Shown one piece after another: positions 6,491-14,155 of a stretch of 21,186 nucleotides of DNA (position 1 is the stretch's first letter; each line of letters begins with the position of its first letter). A model generated the notes under the pieces. The model made no database searches and had not been told where the DNA came from. It worked only from the letters and a program-made list of their open reading frames with translations. The DNA is from Bacteroidales bacterium (GTDB taxonomy: Bacteria > Bacteroidota > Bacteroidia > Bacteroidales > VadinHA17). The stretch lies in NCBI GenBank assembly GCA_029935275.1, contig JAOZKQ010000007.1:1-21186 (forward strand), read 5' to 3'. A program made the position numbers and the translations under genes.

Positions 6491-9004
6491 ATGAAACTCC
6501 TATTTTATTTCCAGTTTCTTTTTTTATTAGTTCCCGGAAATTCTTATTCTCAGTTACTGACAATTAAAGAAGCCCGAACAATGGGCAGTGGAGAAGATAT
6601 AACCGTTACCGGGATAGTAACCAGTGGCCCTGAACTTGGGAGCATTCGTTTTTTCCAGGATACAACAGCCGGGCTCGCGGCCTACAGCTACAGTATGGGG
6701 AGCGTAAAAAGAGGAGATAGCATTCTTATCTCAGGCACTTTGAAGAACTATGCCAATCTCCTGGAACTGGATCCTGTTTTATCTTTTACGGTACTAAATC
6801 AAAATAATGCACTACCTGATCCGGTAGAAATTAATCCGGATGAAATCAGTGAAAAGTATGAAGGAATGCTGATAAAAATAAAACAGGCTCATTTTGAAAC
6901 TTCTTCTGAAAGATTTGAAGGAAATAAAAACTATTCGCTAAGCTCAAATGGGCAAACTTTTGAAGTTAGGGTTAACAGCAGTACAAACATCCCGGGGGAG
7001 ACCATTCCCACCGGACCTGTAAGTATAAGCGGAATTTTAGGACAATATAGCTGGAATGACCCGGATGCCGGTTACCAATTGCTTCCAAGGAACACAGACG
7101 ATATCATTTCAGAAAGTTCAATAAATATGACTGGAAGGCTTGTAGCTACTCAAATAACAACTTCATCATTTGAACTAAACTGGTTAACTGATACTGAAGG
7201 AACTACAGAAATTATATACGGCAAAACACCTGAACTGGAACTTGGTAAGCTCAGCATTTCAGTGGCAAATCTTAGCCACAGTATTTCTGTAACAAACGGA
7301 AATCCTTCTGAGATCTTTTATGTTAAAGCCTTTTCGACAAATGGTATTGATACAGCCATGACTCCAACACAAGCATTTATAACAAGCTCATTGTCAGGTG
7401 GCGATATGAAAATTTATTTTAACAGTAGTGTAGATCATACTGTTTCTTCCGGTAAAAACGCAGTACAACTTGACCATGCCATAGATGATACTCTTATTGC
7501 TTATATTAATCGTGCAAAATACAGCATTGATATAGCTATTTACAATTTAAATAATGATGGTATTTCAAATATCAGTACTGCGCTGAATAATGCTTATGAC
7601 AGAGGAATAAAAATCAGGGTGGTTTATGACGGAAATACCAATAATAACGGAATAAGTGAATTAAACAGTAGTATTGGCAAAATAGCCAGCCCGGAAAGTG
7701 ATTATCCGGTTTACGGAATTATGCATAATAAATTTATAATTATTGATGTCAACTCAAGCAACCCCAATGACCCCCTGGTGTGGACAGGATCAACAAATCT
7801 AACCAAAAACCAGATAAATACAGATGCCAATAATGTAATCATTATTCAGGATCAAAGCCTTGCCATTACCTACCAGATGGAGTTTGAAGAAATGTTCGGA
7901 AGTGATGGACTTAGCCCTGATCCCGAAAAATCAAAATTCGGTCCGGATAAAAAAGACCAAACACCCCATTTTTTCAATATAGGAGGCCATAAATTAGAAT
8001 GCTATTTCAGCCCCTCGGATAAAGCAAATGCCAGGATACTTGAAACAATAAACAATGCGAACTCCGAATTGAATATTTCCACTATGCTGATTACACGCAC
8101 AGACATTGGCAACTTAATTGCTGAGAAAACAAATGCAGGTACACTTAGCAAAGTAGTGGTAAACTCCCAAAATCAATCGGGCATGGAGGAAGTGGTCAAT
8201 ATTTTAACAGAAGCCCTAAATGAAAACTTCAAGGAATCAGAAGAACCAGGGATCATGCATCATAAATATATGATTACTGATCATCCCGGAACGGAACCGG
8301 ATCCGGTAGTACTTACCGGTAGCCATAACTGGAGTTCGGCAGCTGAACTAAGAAATGACGAAAACACACTTATCATTCATGACGATACCATTGCAAATAT
8401 TTATTACCAGGAATTTGTTGAACGCTTTGCCGGTGGGGAAGTCGTGGTGGTTTCTCCTGAATGTGCCCGGGACTCATCAGAGTGTATAATGGATACAAAC
8501 CTGACATATGATGTTACTGCTAATGATAAAATATTTGGGGACTATCTGCTAAGCATAAGCAAGGAGCCTAAAAATGGAACAGCAACTACCCAGGACAACA
8601 AAAACATTTCCTATACTCCCAGGGAAGGATTTATTGGCATGGATACTATCATCTACAAAGTTTGTATGCATTATGATTCCACTGTATATGATACAAGCAT
8701 ATTCATCATTAATACCCAAGTCTCTTTAAATCTTAAAATTATAGACGAACATTCATGGAAAATATACCCCAATCCGGCAGAAAGTGTACTATACCTTAAC
8801 TTTCAAATAGAACAAGTTTCGGAAATTATTGTTAACATCCTTGATCTTACAGGCAGAGTGCACCTTAATTTTCAATTTAAGGCTATGACGGGGGGAGAGC
8901 AAACACAAAAATTCAATATTTCAATTCTTCCTCCGGGAATCTATATTTTAAGTTTGAAAACGGATAAATACCCAAGCTATAGGAAGTTTGTGATACAAAG
9001 GTAG
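6491..9004 (+). CDS. Secreted phospholipase D-like protein with OB-fold-like N-terminus and T9SS sorting domain
   Basis: This 837-residue exported protein starts with a signal peptide (about 1-20, ending NSYS before Gln21). Next comes an OB-fold-like region (about 24-205, TVTGIVTSGPELGS then GDSILISGTLKNY) like those of extracellular nucleases, and a fibronectin-III-like domain (about 214-300). Two PLD repeats follow. The first has H412, K414 and D419 (HNKFIIID) then TGSTNLT. The second has H590, K592 and D597 (HHKYMITD) then TGSHNWS. Both HKD motifs are intact, so it should be an active phosphodiesterase. The OB-like region suggests nucleic acid as substrate, though phospholipid is possible. 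A beta-sandwich domain (about 655-740) and a T9SS type A sorting domain (about 751-837, IYPNPAESVLYLNF, PPGIYILSL) end the protein, predicting cell-surface or released location. It sits 27 bp after kdsB. Confidence 0.88.
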   Translation: MKLLFYFQFLFLLVPGNSYSQLLTIKEARTMGSGEDITVTGIVTSGPELGSIRFFQDTTAGLAAYSYSMGSVKRGDSILISGTLKNYANLLELDPVLSFTVLNQNNALPDPVEINPDEISEKYEGMLIKIKQAHFETSSERFEGNKNYSLSSNGQTFEVRVNSSTNIPGETIPTGPVSISGILGQYSWNDPDAGYQLLPRNTDDIISESSINMTGRLVATQITTSSFELNWLTDTEGTTEIIYGKTPELELGKLSISVANLSHSISVTNGNPSEIFYVKAFSTNGIDTAMTPTQAFITSSLSGGDMKIYFNSSVDHTVSSGKNAVQLDHAIDDTLIAYINRAKYSIDIAIYNLNNDGISNISTALNNAYDRGIKIRVVYDGNTNNNGISELNSSIGKIASPESDYPVYGIMHNKFIIIDVNSSNPNDPLVWTGSTNLTKNQINTDANNVIIIQDQSLAITYQMEFEEMFGSDGLSPDPEKSKFGPDKKDQTPHFFNIGGHKLECYFSPSDKANARILETINNANSELNISTMLITRTDIGNLIAEKTNAGTLSKVVVNSQNQSGMEEVVNILTEALNENFKESEEPGIMHHKYMITDHPGTEPDPVVLTGSHNWSSAAELRNDENTLIIHDDTIANIYYQEFVERFAGGEVVVVSPECARDSSECIMDTNLTYDVTANDKIFGDYLLSISKEPKNGTATTQDNKNISYTPREGFIGMDTIIYKVCMHYDSTVYDTSIFIINTQVSLNLKIIDEHSWKIYPNPAESVLYLNFQIEQVSEIIVNILDLTGRVHLNFQFKAMTGGEQTQKFNISILPPGIYILSLKTDKYPSYRKFVIQR

Positions 9005-9038
9005 GAGACAGATAGAATAATAAAAATTAGGGTATTGT

Positions 9039-9371
9039 TTATTTTCTCATTAAACTTTCTATTTCTGTTTTTAATTCAGGTAAATGATTGGTCTTAATAG
9101 CCCATATAATAGTATCATCAATGCTATCATAGGCATGAATAATACGGTTTCTGAAATTTATGATTTCTTTCGCATTTTTAAGCTCATATCCCATGTTCTC
9201 TTTCGAAAATTTATTTACTGCTTCTCCAATTATTCCTAACTGACGTTCAACAGCACTTTTTGTTTTTAAATCCTTTTCATATCCCAAAAAATCCAGCCCC
9301 ACTAAGAATTCATTTATCAATTCAATAGAATATAATATGTCATAAAGATATTTTTTAGCCCGCTCTGTCAT
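9039..9371 (-). CDS. hepT: HepT-like HEPN ribonuclease toxin
   Basis: This 110-residue all-helical protein belongs to the HepT (DUF86) HEPN family, whose members are RNase toxins neutralised by a MNT nucleotidyltransferase. The active-site motif RNRIIHAY (R74, H79, Y81) matches R-x4-H-x-Y exactly. In the characterised HepT/MntA system the Tyr of this motif is AMPylated by the antitoxin to switch the toxin off, so Y81 is the expected target. Other family landmarks are ERQLGIIGEAVNKFS (42-56) and FRNRIIHAYDSID (73-85). Its start lies inside the end of the mntA gene (17-bp overlap), the usual order of antitoxin then toxin, implying translational coupling. It faces the PLD gene tail to tail with a 34-bp gap. 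Confidence 0.92.
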   Translation of the reverse strand: MTERAKKYLYDILYSIELINEFLVGLDFLGYEKDLKTKSAVERQLGIIGEAVNKFSKENMGYELKNAKEIINFRNRIIHAYDSIDDTIIWAIKTNHLPELKTEIESLMRK

Positions 9372-9675
9372 AAATTAACAATTTTGAATTTTCTATTTCC
9401 TTTTTTATATAGGGATTTTTTATACTTTTCATCGTTAATAAATCGACCTTCCTGGTAAAAAGCCTTTCCAGTTCAGTCCAGAATTTCATTAAATTTTCTC
9501 CATGTTCAACTGGAGGTAAATCCTCCAACTCTATAACCATGTCAATATCACTTGTTTTAAGGTTGAATTTACCTTTTGATAAAGAACCAAAAATAAACAA
9601 CTTGTTAACTTTATATTTGTTACACAATTTAAACAAATCATTCAGTTTACTTTCTATTTCTTTCGGAAAATTCAT
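9355..9675 (-). CDS. mntA: MntA-like minimal nucleotidyltransferase antitoxin
   Basis: MNT-domain proteins of this type transfer AMP to the HepT toxin. The polymerase-beta fold motif is present: FGSLSKGKFNLKTSDIDMVI, with GS at residues 30-31 and Asp43 and Asp45, and a third Asp in RKVDLL (Asp78). The spacer between GS and DxD is 11 residues rather than the usual 10. The frame opens at 9690, but that ATG lies inside the probable promoter (9680-9687), so I prefer the ATG at 9675 (106 aa, MNFPKEIESK). The 3' end overlaps hepT by 17 bp. The pair stands between the PLD gene and a gene remnant. Confidence 0.9.
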   Translation of the reverse strand: MNFPKEIESKLNDLFKLCNKYKVNKLFIFGSLSKGKFNLKTSDIDMVIELEDLPPVEHGENLMKFWTELERLFTRKVDLLTMKSIKNPYIKKEIENSKLLIYDRAG

Positions 9676-9679
9676 AACC

Positions 9680-9687
9680 CAAATATA
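9680..9687 (-). promoter_or_regulatory. Probable mntA-hepT -7 promoter element
   Basis: On the minus strand TATATTTG matches TAnnTTTG exactly, and only four bases separate its last G from the ATG at 9675. If used, transcription would begin at or next to the start codon, giving an almost leaderless mRNA. No clear TTG lies at the usual distance upstream. A short inverted repeat, AATCAT-AAAAA-ATGATT (9723-9739), about 35 bp further upstream could be an operator. Confidence 0.4.
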
Positions 9688-9796
9688 CAATTTTTCAAAA
9701 TAAAACTCATGTAATAATTTACAATCATAAAAAATGATTATGTCTTCTTATCGATAGTAGGTATAATCTTGACCAATGACAATTGATCTTTGCAAA

Positions 9797-9930
9797 TTAT
9801 TCATACATAAAAGCAACAGCTACAGTCTTATTTCCCAGGTGGGCACCCACTACAGGTGAGGAATTGATAATACCTAAAGGCTCATGATTTGATACTTCCC
9901 TCATTTTCCAGGCAAACCAATCGACACAAG
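9797..9930 (-). pseudogene. Remnant of a DegV-family gene (C-terminal end only)
   Basis: In one minus-strand frame an open stretch reads VDWFAWKMREV, then EPLGIINSSPVVGAHLG and NKTVAVAFMYE before a TAA stop at 9799-9797. The SSPVVGAHLG segment with the following hydrophobic strand matches the C-terminal end of DegV/FakB fatty-acid-binding proteins (typical SPVIGxHxGxG). Only about 40 codons look homologous. The sequence upstream loses similarity, and the gscfA gene ends at 9987, so the other 240 or so residues of a normal DegV are missing. It is a decayed or deletion-truncated gene. The rest of 9691-9986 shows no gene beyond the mntA promoter area. Confidence 0.55.
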
Positions 9931-9986
9931 ATAGATATAAAATAGCGAATGTCAAAAATACACAAACAAAATTTCTTTATAACATA

Positions 9987-10976
9987 CTATAAATTAAGCT
10001 GTTTTGAGATTATATTCTTTTCATTCTCAAAATCCAAAAAGGTAAATTGTTTTTCTATCATTTCTATATTCTGCATAATCTTTTTAAGAAAGTCCTGATG
10101 TGCCTTAGAATTTACGTCAAACGGGCGATGACTAAGTGCTTTTTTCAATTTTTCAAACTGGAGAATAATTTCCAATGTTTTCTTATCAAAAAATGCACTT
10201 TTAAATTTATCCCAGATATAATTTACCGCTACCGGAGAAATATGGATCATATCTTCTGCATAATATCGGTAATCACGAAGATCATCCATCATGATCTCAT
10301 AGGAAGGGAAATAAAAAGCATGCTTATATTTTTCTACAAGCCGGTGAACAGCAATCAATAAAACGGACTTACTTAACTGATTTCCTGCTGCACCATCTTT
10401 CCAGTGCCGGACAGGGCTAACCGTAAAGACTATTTGAAGCTTTGGATTGATTTCTTTTAGCTGTATAAAAAGTTCATCATAATCTTTTACAATTTCATCC
10501 ACACTTAAAAGTTCCCTGGAAAAAGTTGCAGCAGACAGTTTATGGCAATTGGATACCACTTCTCCGGTCTCTTTAAGTTTATACACCCTGGCCGTACCAA
10601 AAGTAATAAACAGGATAGATGCATCCCTTAATAAACCAGAAGCTATTGAAAGTCGGGAATTTATATTACTGAGGCAAATATTCTTATCTTTATCTGAGAA
10701 ACTTGAATGATGATAAAAGCTAAACCAGTGCTCATTCAAGAAATGAAGGTCATCACCTGTAAAAGCCCTATTTTCAATTAACAATTCCAGACTTTTCTTT
10801 ACTGAGACAGGGTTATAAACCACCCCAAAAGGATTAAGCTCTGTATTAAACTTAGCCTCCTCCATTTTGGCACCAATATGATCAGTAAAGCATGAACCTA
10901 TGAAAAGGGAAATCTCCCCATAAGAAATCCGGATAGGATAATTTTCTAATATTACTTCCGTTCTATATTTATCCAT
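9987..10976 (-). CDS. GSCFA-domain protein (SGNH-hydrolase-like)
   Basis: The 329 residues match the GSCFA family, common in Bacteroidota and some Proteobacteria and related to SGNH/GDSL esterases, with no firm substrate known. The naming motif is IGSCFTDHIGAKM (26-38, Thr in place of the final Ala), giving a candidate nucleophile at Ser28. FGVVYNPVSV, LFITFGTARVY and VFTVSPVRHWKDG follow, and the catalytic Asp/His segment is YAEDMIHISPVAV (about 240-252). No signal peptide is seen, so it is probably cytoplasmic. It begins 8 bp after the lipase-like gene on the same strand, and the two should be co-transcribed. This suggests a shared role in hydrolysing an acyl or lipid ester, which is inference. 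Confidence 0.9.
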   Translation of the reverse strand: MDKYRTEVILENYPIRISYGEISLFIGSCFTDHIGAKMEEAKFNTELNPFGVVYNPVSVKKSLELLIENRAFTGDDLHFLNEHWFSFYHHSSFSDKDKNICLSNINSRLSIASGLLRDASILFITFGTARVYKLKETGEVVSNCHKLSAATFSRELLSVDEIVKDYDELFIQLKEINPKLQIVFTVSPVRHWKDGAAGNQLSKSVLLIAVHRLVEKYKHAFYFPSYEIMMDDLRDYRYYAEDMIHISPVAVNYIWDKFKSAFFDKKTLEIILQFEKLKKALSHRPFDVNSKAHQDFLKKIMQNIEMIEKQFTFLDFENEKNIISKQLNL

Positions 10977-10984
10977 TATAAATA

Positions 10985-11821
10985 TTAAAGAAGTTTATTA
11001 ATCCAGTTCATCAAATAATTGAACACCTCCTCTTTTTCAGGCTCATTATACATTTCGTGATATAAACCCTCCCATATTTTTAAGGTACAGTTATTTTTAT
11101 TAGATTCTGAAAATTGCCTGCTACCATCAGGGTCAGTAATCTGATCACTACTACCATGCATTAGCAGTAAAGGCAATTTCAGTCTTGAAGCATTGTTAAG
11201 GGCAAATGCAGCGGCATCTTGGAGGGAGATTATCATCTTCAGGGATATTCTATTATGGACCAGTGGGTCGTTCAGGTAATCTTTCACCACCTCCTTATCT
11301 CTGGAAAGACGATCTGCTCCAGATGAAGATCCTGTACTAATGGTAAGATTAGGGAATATTTCAGAAAGTATCCGTATTATTGAAATTAGAAATTTTGAAG
11401 GTTTATTTTTCAGCAATAGCCATGATGATGTAACAAATACTCCTTTCACCCCGGGGCTTCTTCTAATAACATAGTTCAATGCCAGGGTACCTCCCATACT
11501 ATGACCGTATAGAATCACCGGAATACCCGGAAACCTGAGCTCTGCCTGTTTCAACAACAAATCAATATCATCCATAAAAGTCTCGAAAGAGGGCATCAGG
11601 CCTCTCTTCCCTTCTGACCGACCTGAACAACATAAATCAAAACCCAGAAAAGCAAGGCCCTCTGAAACAGCCCTTTCAGCCCAATAACTATATCTATTCA
11701 CATGTTCCCCTATACCATGAATAAGACATATTACTCCAGTTACTTCATCAAAAGGAGCCCAATATTGTGCAAATAAAGTCCGCTCATCAGGGCTTTTTAT
11801 TTCAAAATTCTCATGCTTCAT
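10985..11821 (-). CDS. Alpha/beta hydrolase, monoacylglycerol lipase-like
   Basis: The 278 residues have the Hydrolase_4 (serine aminopeptidase S33 type) pattern typical of monoacylglycerol lipases and lysophospholipases. The oxyanion region is CLIHGIGEHVNRY (32-44). The nucleophile elbow is GHSMGG with Ser108. The acid is Asp226 in MHGSSDQITD, and the base is His255 in EGLYHEMYNE. The cap region (about 125-200) is hydrophobic, as in lipid-binding members. No signal peptide is present. It is the first gene of a two-gene unit with the GSCFA gene (8-bp gap). Its start lies 83 bp from the divergent yjbQ-family gene, so the two share a short control region. The substrate is not determined by the sequence, and a peptidase or other esterase role is possible. 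Confidence 0.9.
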   Translation of the reverse strand: MKHENFEIKSPDERTLFAQYWAPFDEVTGVICLIHGIGEHVNRYSYWAERAVSEGLAFLGFDLCCSGRSEGKRGLMPSFETFMDDIDLLLKQAELRFPGIPVILYGHSMGGTLALNYVIRRSPGVKGVFVTSSWLLLKNKPSKFLISIIRILSEIFPNLTISTGSSSGADRLSRDKEVVKDYLNDPLVHNRISLKMIISLQDAAAFALNNASRLKLPLLLMHGSSDQITDPDGSRQFSESNKNNCTLKIWEGLYHEMYNEPEKEEVFNYLMNWINKLL

Positions 11822-11853
11822 GCAAAGATCCCTTACAAAAAGATTTTCAGCTG

Positions 11854-11881
11854 TTGGTTTTCAGGTAATTTTATAACTTTG
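11854..11881 (+). promoter_or_regulatory. Bacteroidota-type promoter of the yjbQ-family gene
   Basis: TTG (11854-11856) and TAACTTTG (11874-11881, exact fit to TAnnTTTG) are separated by 17 bp, within the range usual for Bacteroidota primary-sigma promoters. Transcription should begin about 11886-11890, leaving a leader of roughly 15-20 bases before the ATG at 11905. It is the most convincing promoter in the window. Confidence 0.6.
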
Positions 11882-11904
11882 AAAAACGATTTAAAGTTAT
11901 AAAA

Positions 11905-12315
11905 ATGCAGGAAGTAATACAAATCAGGACACCAAAACATAATGGGCTATTTGATATCACCGATGAAGTAAATTCCATTGTTGGTAAAAGCAATATAGTG
12001 GAAGGAACGGCAAATGTTTATGTAAGAGGCGCTACCGCAGCTATTATGATCCAGGAAAATTGGGATCAGTCTGTTCAGAACGATGTGATTAACCTGCTCA
12101 AGAAGCTCATTCCGTCAGGTGTTTGGGAACATGACATGCAAGACAACAACGGTGATGCACATTTAAAAGCCGGCATGGTTGGCCCATCAGAGACAATCCC
12201 AATAATTGACGGGAAATTAGGACTTTCTACCTGGCAGAATATTTTTCTCTGTGAATTTGATGGACCCCGTAATAAACGGGAGATTGTTGTTACTTTACAG
12301 AATAGCAAATCTTAA
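11905..12315 (+). CDS. yjbQ: YjbQ/UPF0047-family protein
   Basis: The 136 residues belong to the YjbQ (UPF0047) family, small oligomeric beta-rich proteins. Some have shown weak thiamine-phosphate-synthase-like activity, but the physiological role is unsettled. Landmarks are the N-terminal strand pair, GDAHLKAGMVGPSETIPI (83-100), GKLGLSTWQNIFLCEFDGPR (103-122) and the C-terminal strand EIVVTL. In most family members the segment near residue 42 reads HTTA. Here it is RGATAAIMIQENWD (41-54), so the conserved His is replaced. His86 in DAHLKA is kept. This marks a divergent subgroup that may differ in activity. A good promoter precedes it, and it is a single-gene unit followed by MITE-like copy B. 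Confidence 0.88.
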   Translation: MQEVIQIRTPKHNGLFDITDEVNSIVGKSNIVEGTANVYVRGATAAIMIQENWDQSVQNDVINLLKKLIPSGVWEHDMQDNNGDAHLKAGMVGPSETIPIIDGKLGLSTWQNIFLCEFDGPRNKREIVVTLQNSKS

Positions 12316-12336
12316 AAACTGCTGATACATCTATAG

Positions 12337-12548
12337 CTATATAGAGTGTGTCTATAATATCGGGATATTATTAAATTGCGTTCCATATTATTTTTTTATT
12401 TTCAATTTAGCTTTCTTACATGGAACGCTAACTTGCTGTTCGTCACCATTCCCGGGGCTTCACCCTGGGCTAATAGTTTCGCCCACTTCGGGGCTGTGTT
12501 GTCCCTATTAATTAAAACTATCGACTTTATGGACGGACTCTATATAGA
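12337..12548. mobile_element. MITE-like element, copy B
   Basis: An element of 194 bp (12346-12539) is bounded by a 9-bp direct repeat, CTATATAGA (12337-12345 and 12540-12548), resembling a target-site duplication. The termini are imperfect inverted repeats: GTGTGTCTATAATATCG on the left, against GTCCGTCCATAAAGTCG on the inverted right end (13 of 17 alike). Inside are GCGTTCCAT (12378-12386) facing ATGGAACGC (12420-12428), a 7-bp stem CCCGGGG-CTTCA-CCCTGGG (12451-12469, one G-T pair), and GGGC/GCCC and CCC/GGGG stems within 12467-12493. The right end TCGACTTTATGGAC is identical to copy A. An open frame at 12376-12576 runs through these hairpins and is almost certainly not a gene. The element lies between yjbQ and the exporter-like gene and ends 12 bp from the latter's stop. 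Confidence 0.6.
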
Positions 12549-12559
12549 ATCCCTGCATT

Positions 12560-13003
12560 TTAAACAAATCTGGTAATAAACTCAATACCTAAAGACCCCA
12601 GTATTGTTAGAACAAGGCTCCACACAACAATTCCGGTCATAGTCCAATATAAAAAATGCTTTTGTTTTTGCACAAGGGCCAAACCCAGAATCATGGTCAT
12701 TGGAGGACCAATTATCAATGTTCCAAAAATACCCAAACCAATCAGTCCATATCTATCAAATAATTTTAATACCCTTTCTTCCTTTTTTGATTTCCCTTTT
12801 TTTAATCGTCTGTTAAGAATGAAACTCCGAATCTTATTGCCAAAAAAGAATAAAATCAGTATCCCAAGTATTGATCCGAGAGAAGTCATTAAAAAAATAT
12901 AGAAAGGGGAAACTTCCAGAAAAAAACCAAGTGGTATGGCTTTCCACATTCCTGTAATACCAACAAGAAAAATAGTTATTATATCTAAAGATAAATTACC
13001 CAT
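12560..13003 (-). CDS. Small multi-drug export (COG2426-type) membrane protein
   Basis: This 147-residue integral membrane protein resembles the small multi-drug export family (PF06695/COG2426). Hydrophobic segments lie at about 7-27, 31-54, 86-109 and 117-143. A strongly basic loop (NRRLKKGKSKKEER, about 64-77) between the second and third segments should face the cytoplasm. The segment TGMWKAIPLGFFLEVSPFY (17-35) and the glycine/proline-rich FGTLIIGPPMTMILGLAL (93-110) are like family members. The transport function of the family is poorly supported by experiment, so the substrate is unknown. It begins 43 bp after the queG stop on the same strand and may be co-transcribed with it. Its stop is 12 bp from the right repeat of MITE-like copy B. 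Confidence 0.72.
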   Translation of the reverse strand: MGNLSLDIITIFLVGITGMWKAIPLGFFLEVSPFYIFLMTSLGSILGILILFFFGNKIRSFILNRRLKKGKSKKEERVLKLFDRYGLIGLGIFGTLIIGPPMTMILGLALVQKQKHFLYWTMTGIVVWSLVLTILGSLGIEFITRFV

Positions 13004-13046
13004 ATAAATTTATACCGTTTGAATGATAAAAATAATATAATCAGTA

Positions 13047-13994
13047 CTAAAAATCTTTCTGTAAAAATTTCAGATTTCTCATCAACCCTATATATTTTGT
13101 CCTTTTCAAAGAAGAATCTCTAAAAATCCTGTTAAAATCTTTTTCAGAAAAGTTAGCCCAATCCTCCGCACTCATATCCAGCCATTCAGGATCCGGATTA
13201 AATTCCGGAATGTCATTAGGTTTTAGCTTTCGATTCCACGGACAAACATCCTGACAAATATCGCAACCAAATAAACAGTTATTAAAGTGACCCTTCATTT
13301 TCGCTGGGATATCACCCTTCTTTTCAATGGTAAAATAGGAAATACAATTACTGCCATCTACCACCCGCTCCGGCAAAATAGCTCCGGTAGGACAAGCATC
13401 AATGCAGCGTGTACATGTACCACAATAATCTTTTAATTCAGGTTTATCATATTCCAGTTCCATATCAATGACAAGTTCCCCCAAAAATACAAAAGAGCCA
13501 TGCTCCTTTGAGATAAGCATTCCGTTCTTCCCTATCCAGCCCAACCCAGCCCGAACAGCCCATGCCCTTTCCAGTACCGGAGCAGAATCCACAAAAGCCC
13601 GTCCATTTACTGACCCTAAATTTTCTCCGATATAAGCCATCAAGTCTTTCAGCATCCGTTTCATTACAAAATGATAATCCTCACCATAGGCATATTTTGA
13701 AATAAGTGGAGCCTCGGATTTTTTTTGTTTTTCTCCGGGATAATAATTTAAAAGAACGGAAATTACAGACTTTGCCCCTTCAACCAGTTTTTGAGGATTA
13801 CTTCTTTTTTCAAAATGATTTGACATATAATGCATTTCGCCAGACATTCCGGTATCCAGCCATTTTTTTAGCCTGGAGGCATCATCCTGCAGATAATTTG
13901 CCTTGGAAATACCACAGGCATCAAAGCCAAGTAGTAAAGCTTTTTCTTTAATTCCTTGGCTGTTTTCCTTTAAATGGTTTACAAACAAATCCAT
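13047..13994 (-). CDS. queG: Epoxyqueuosine reductase QueG
   Basis: QueG carries out the last step of queuosine synthesis, reducing epoxyqueuosine at the wobble position of tRNAs with GUN anticodons, using cobalamin and two 4Fe-4S clusters in the cytoplasm. The 315 residues contain the catalytic region FVDSAPVLERAWAVRAGLGWIGKNG (134-158, Asp136 the likely proton donor). The first cluster motif is CGTCTRCIDACPTGAI (Cys191, 194, 197, 201), and the second is Cys244, 247, 251 in CLFGCDICQDVCPW plus an upstream Cys (217 or 240). The length is on the short side of the family, without the C-terminal HEAT-like extension found in some members. A -7 element at 14015-14022 lies just upstream. The Fe-S clusters make it a plausible client of the SUF system encoded at 16562-21186. 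Confidence 0.95.
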   Translation of the reverse strand: MDLFVNHLKENSQGIKEKALLLGFDACGISKANYLQDDASRLKKWLDTGMSGEMHYMSNHFEKRSNPQKLVEGAKSVISVLLNYYPGEKQKKSEAPLISKYAYGEDYHFVMKRMLKDLMAYIGENLGSVNGRAFVDSAPVLERAWAVRAGLGWIGKNGMLISKEHGSFVFLGELVIDMELEYDKPELKDYCGTCTRCIDACPTGAILPERVVDGSNCISYFTIEKKGDIPAKMKGHFNNCLFGCDICQDVCPWNRKLKPNDIPEFNPDPEWLDMSAEDWANFSEKDFNRIFRDSSLKRTKYIGLMRNLKFLQKDF

Positions 13995-14014
13995 GATTAA
14001 AAGGCTTGTAATTG

Positions 14015-14022
14015 CAAAGGTA
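14015..14022 (-). promoter_or_regulatory. Probable queG -7 promoter element
   Basis: On the minus strand TACCTTTG fits TAnnTTTG exactly and ends 20 bases before the queG ATG. I see no TTG at the proper spacing upstream, so only the -7 part is supported. Confidence 0.4.
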
Positions 14023-14155
14023 AATTTTTCAAATTAAAAATTATATTTAGGGGACCTCTAATAATTACTTCACATCAAGATTGTCAGGGTTTTTCGTACA
14101 GAATATATTTGAGAAATCAACTTTTAAATGGTAAATTGCAATAAATTATATATTT

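Noticed and set aside
12376..12576. 66-codon open frame on the plus strand
   Set aside because: It lies in the hairpins and right end of MITE-like copy B and runs into the antisense of the exporter-like gene. Its sequence is explained by repeat composition and it matches no family.
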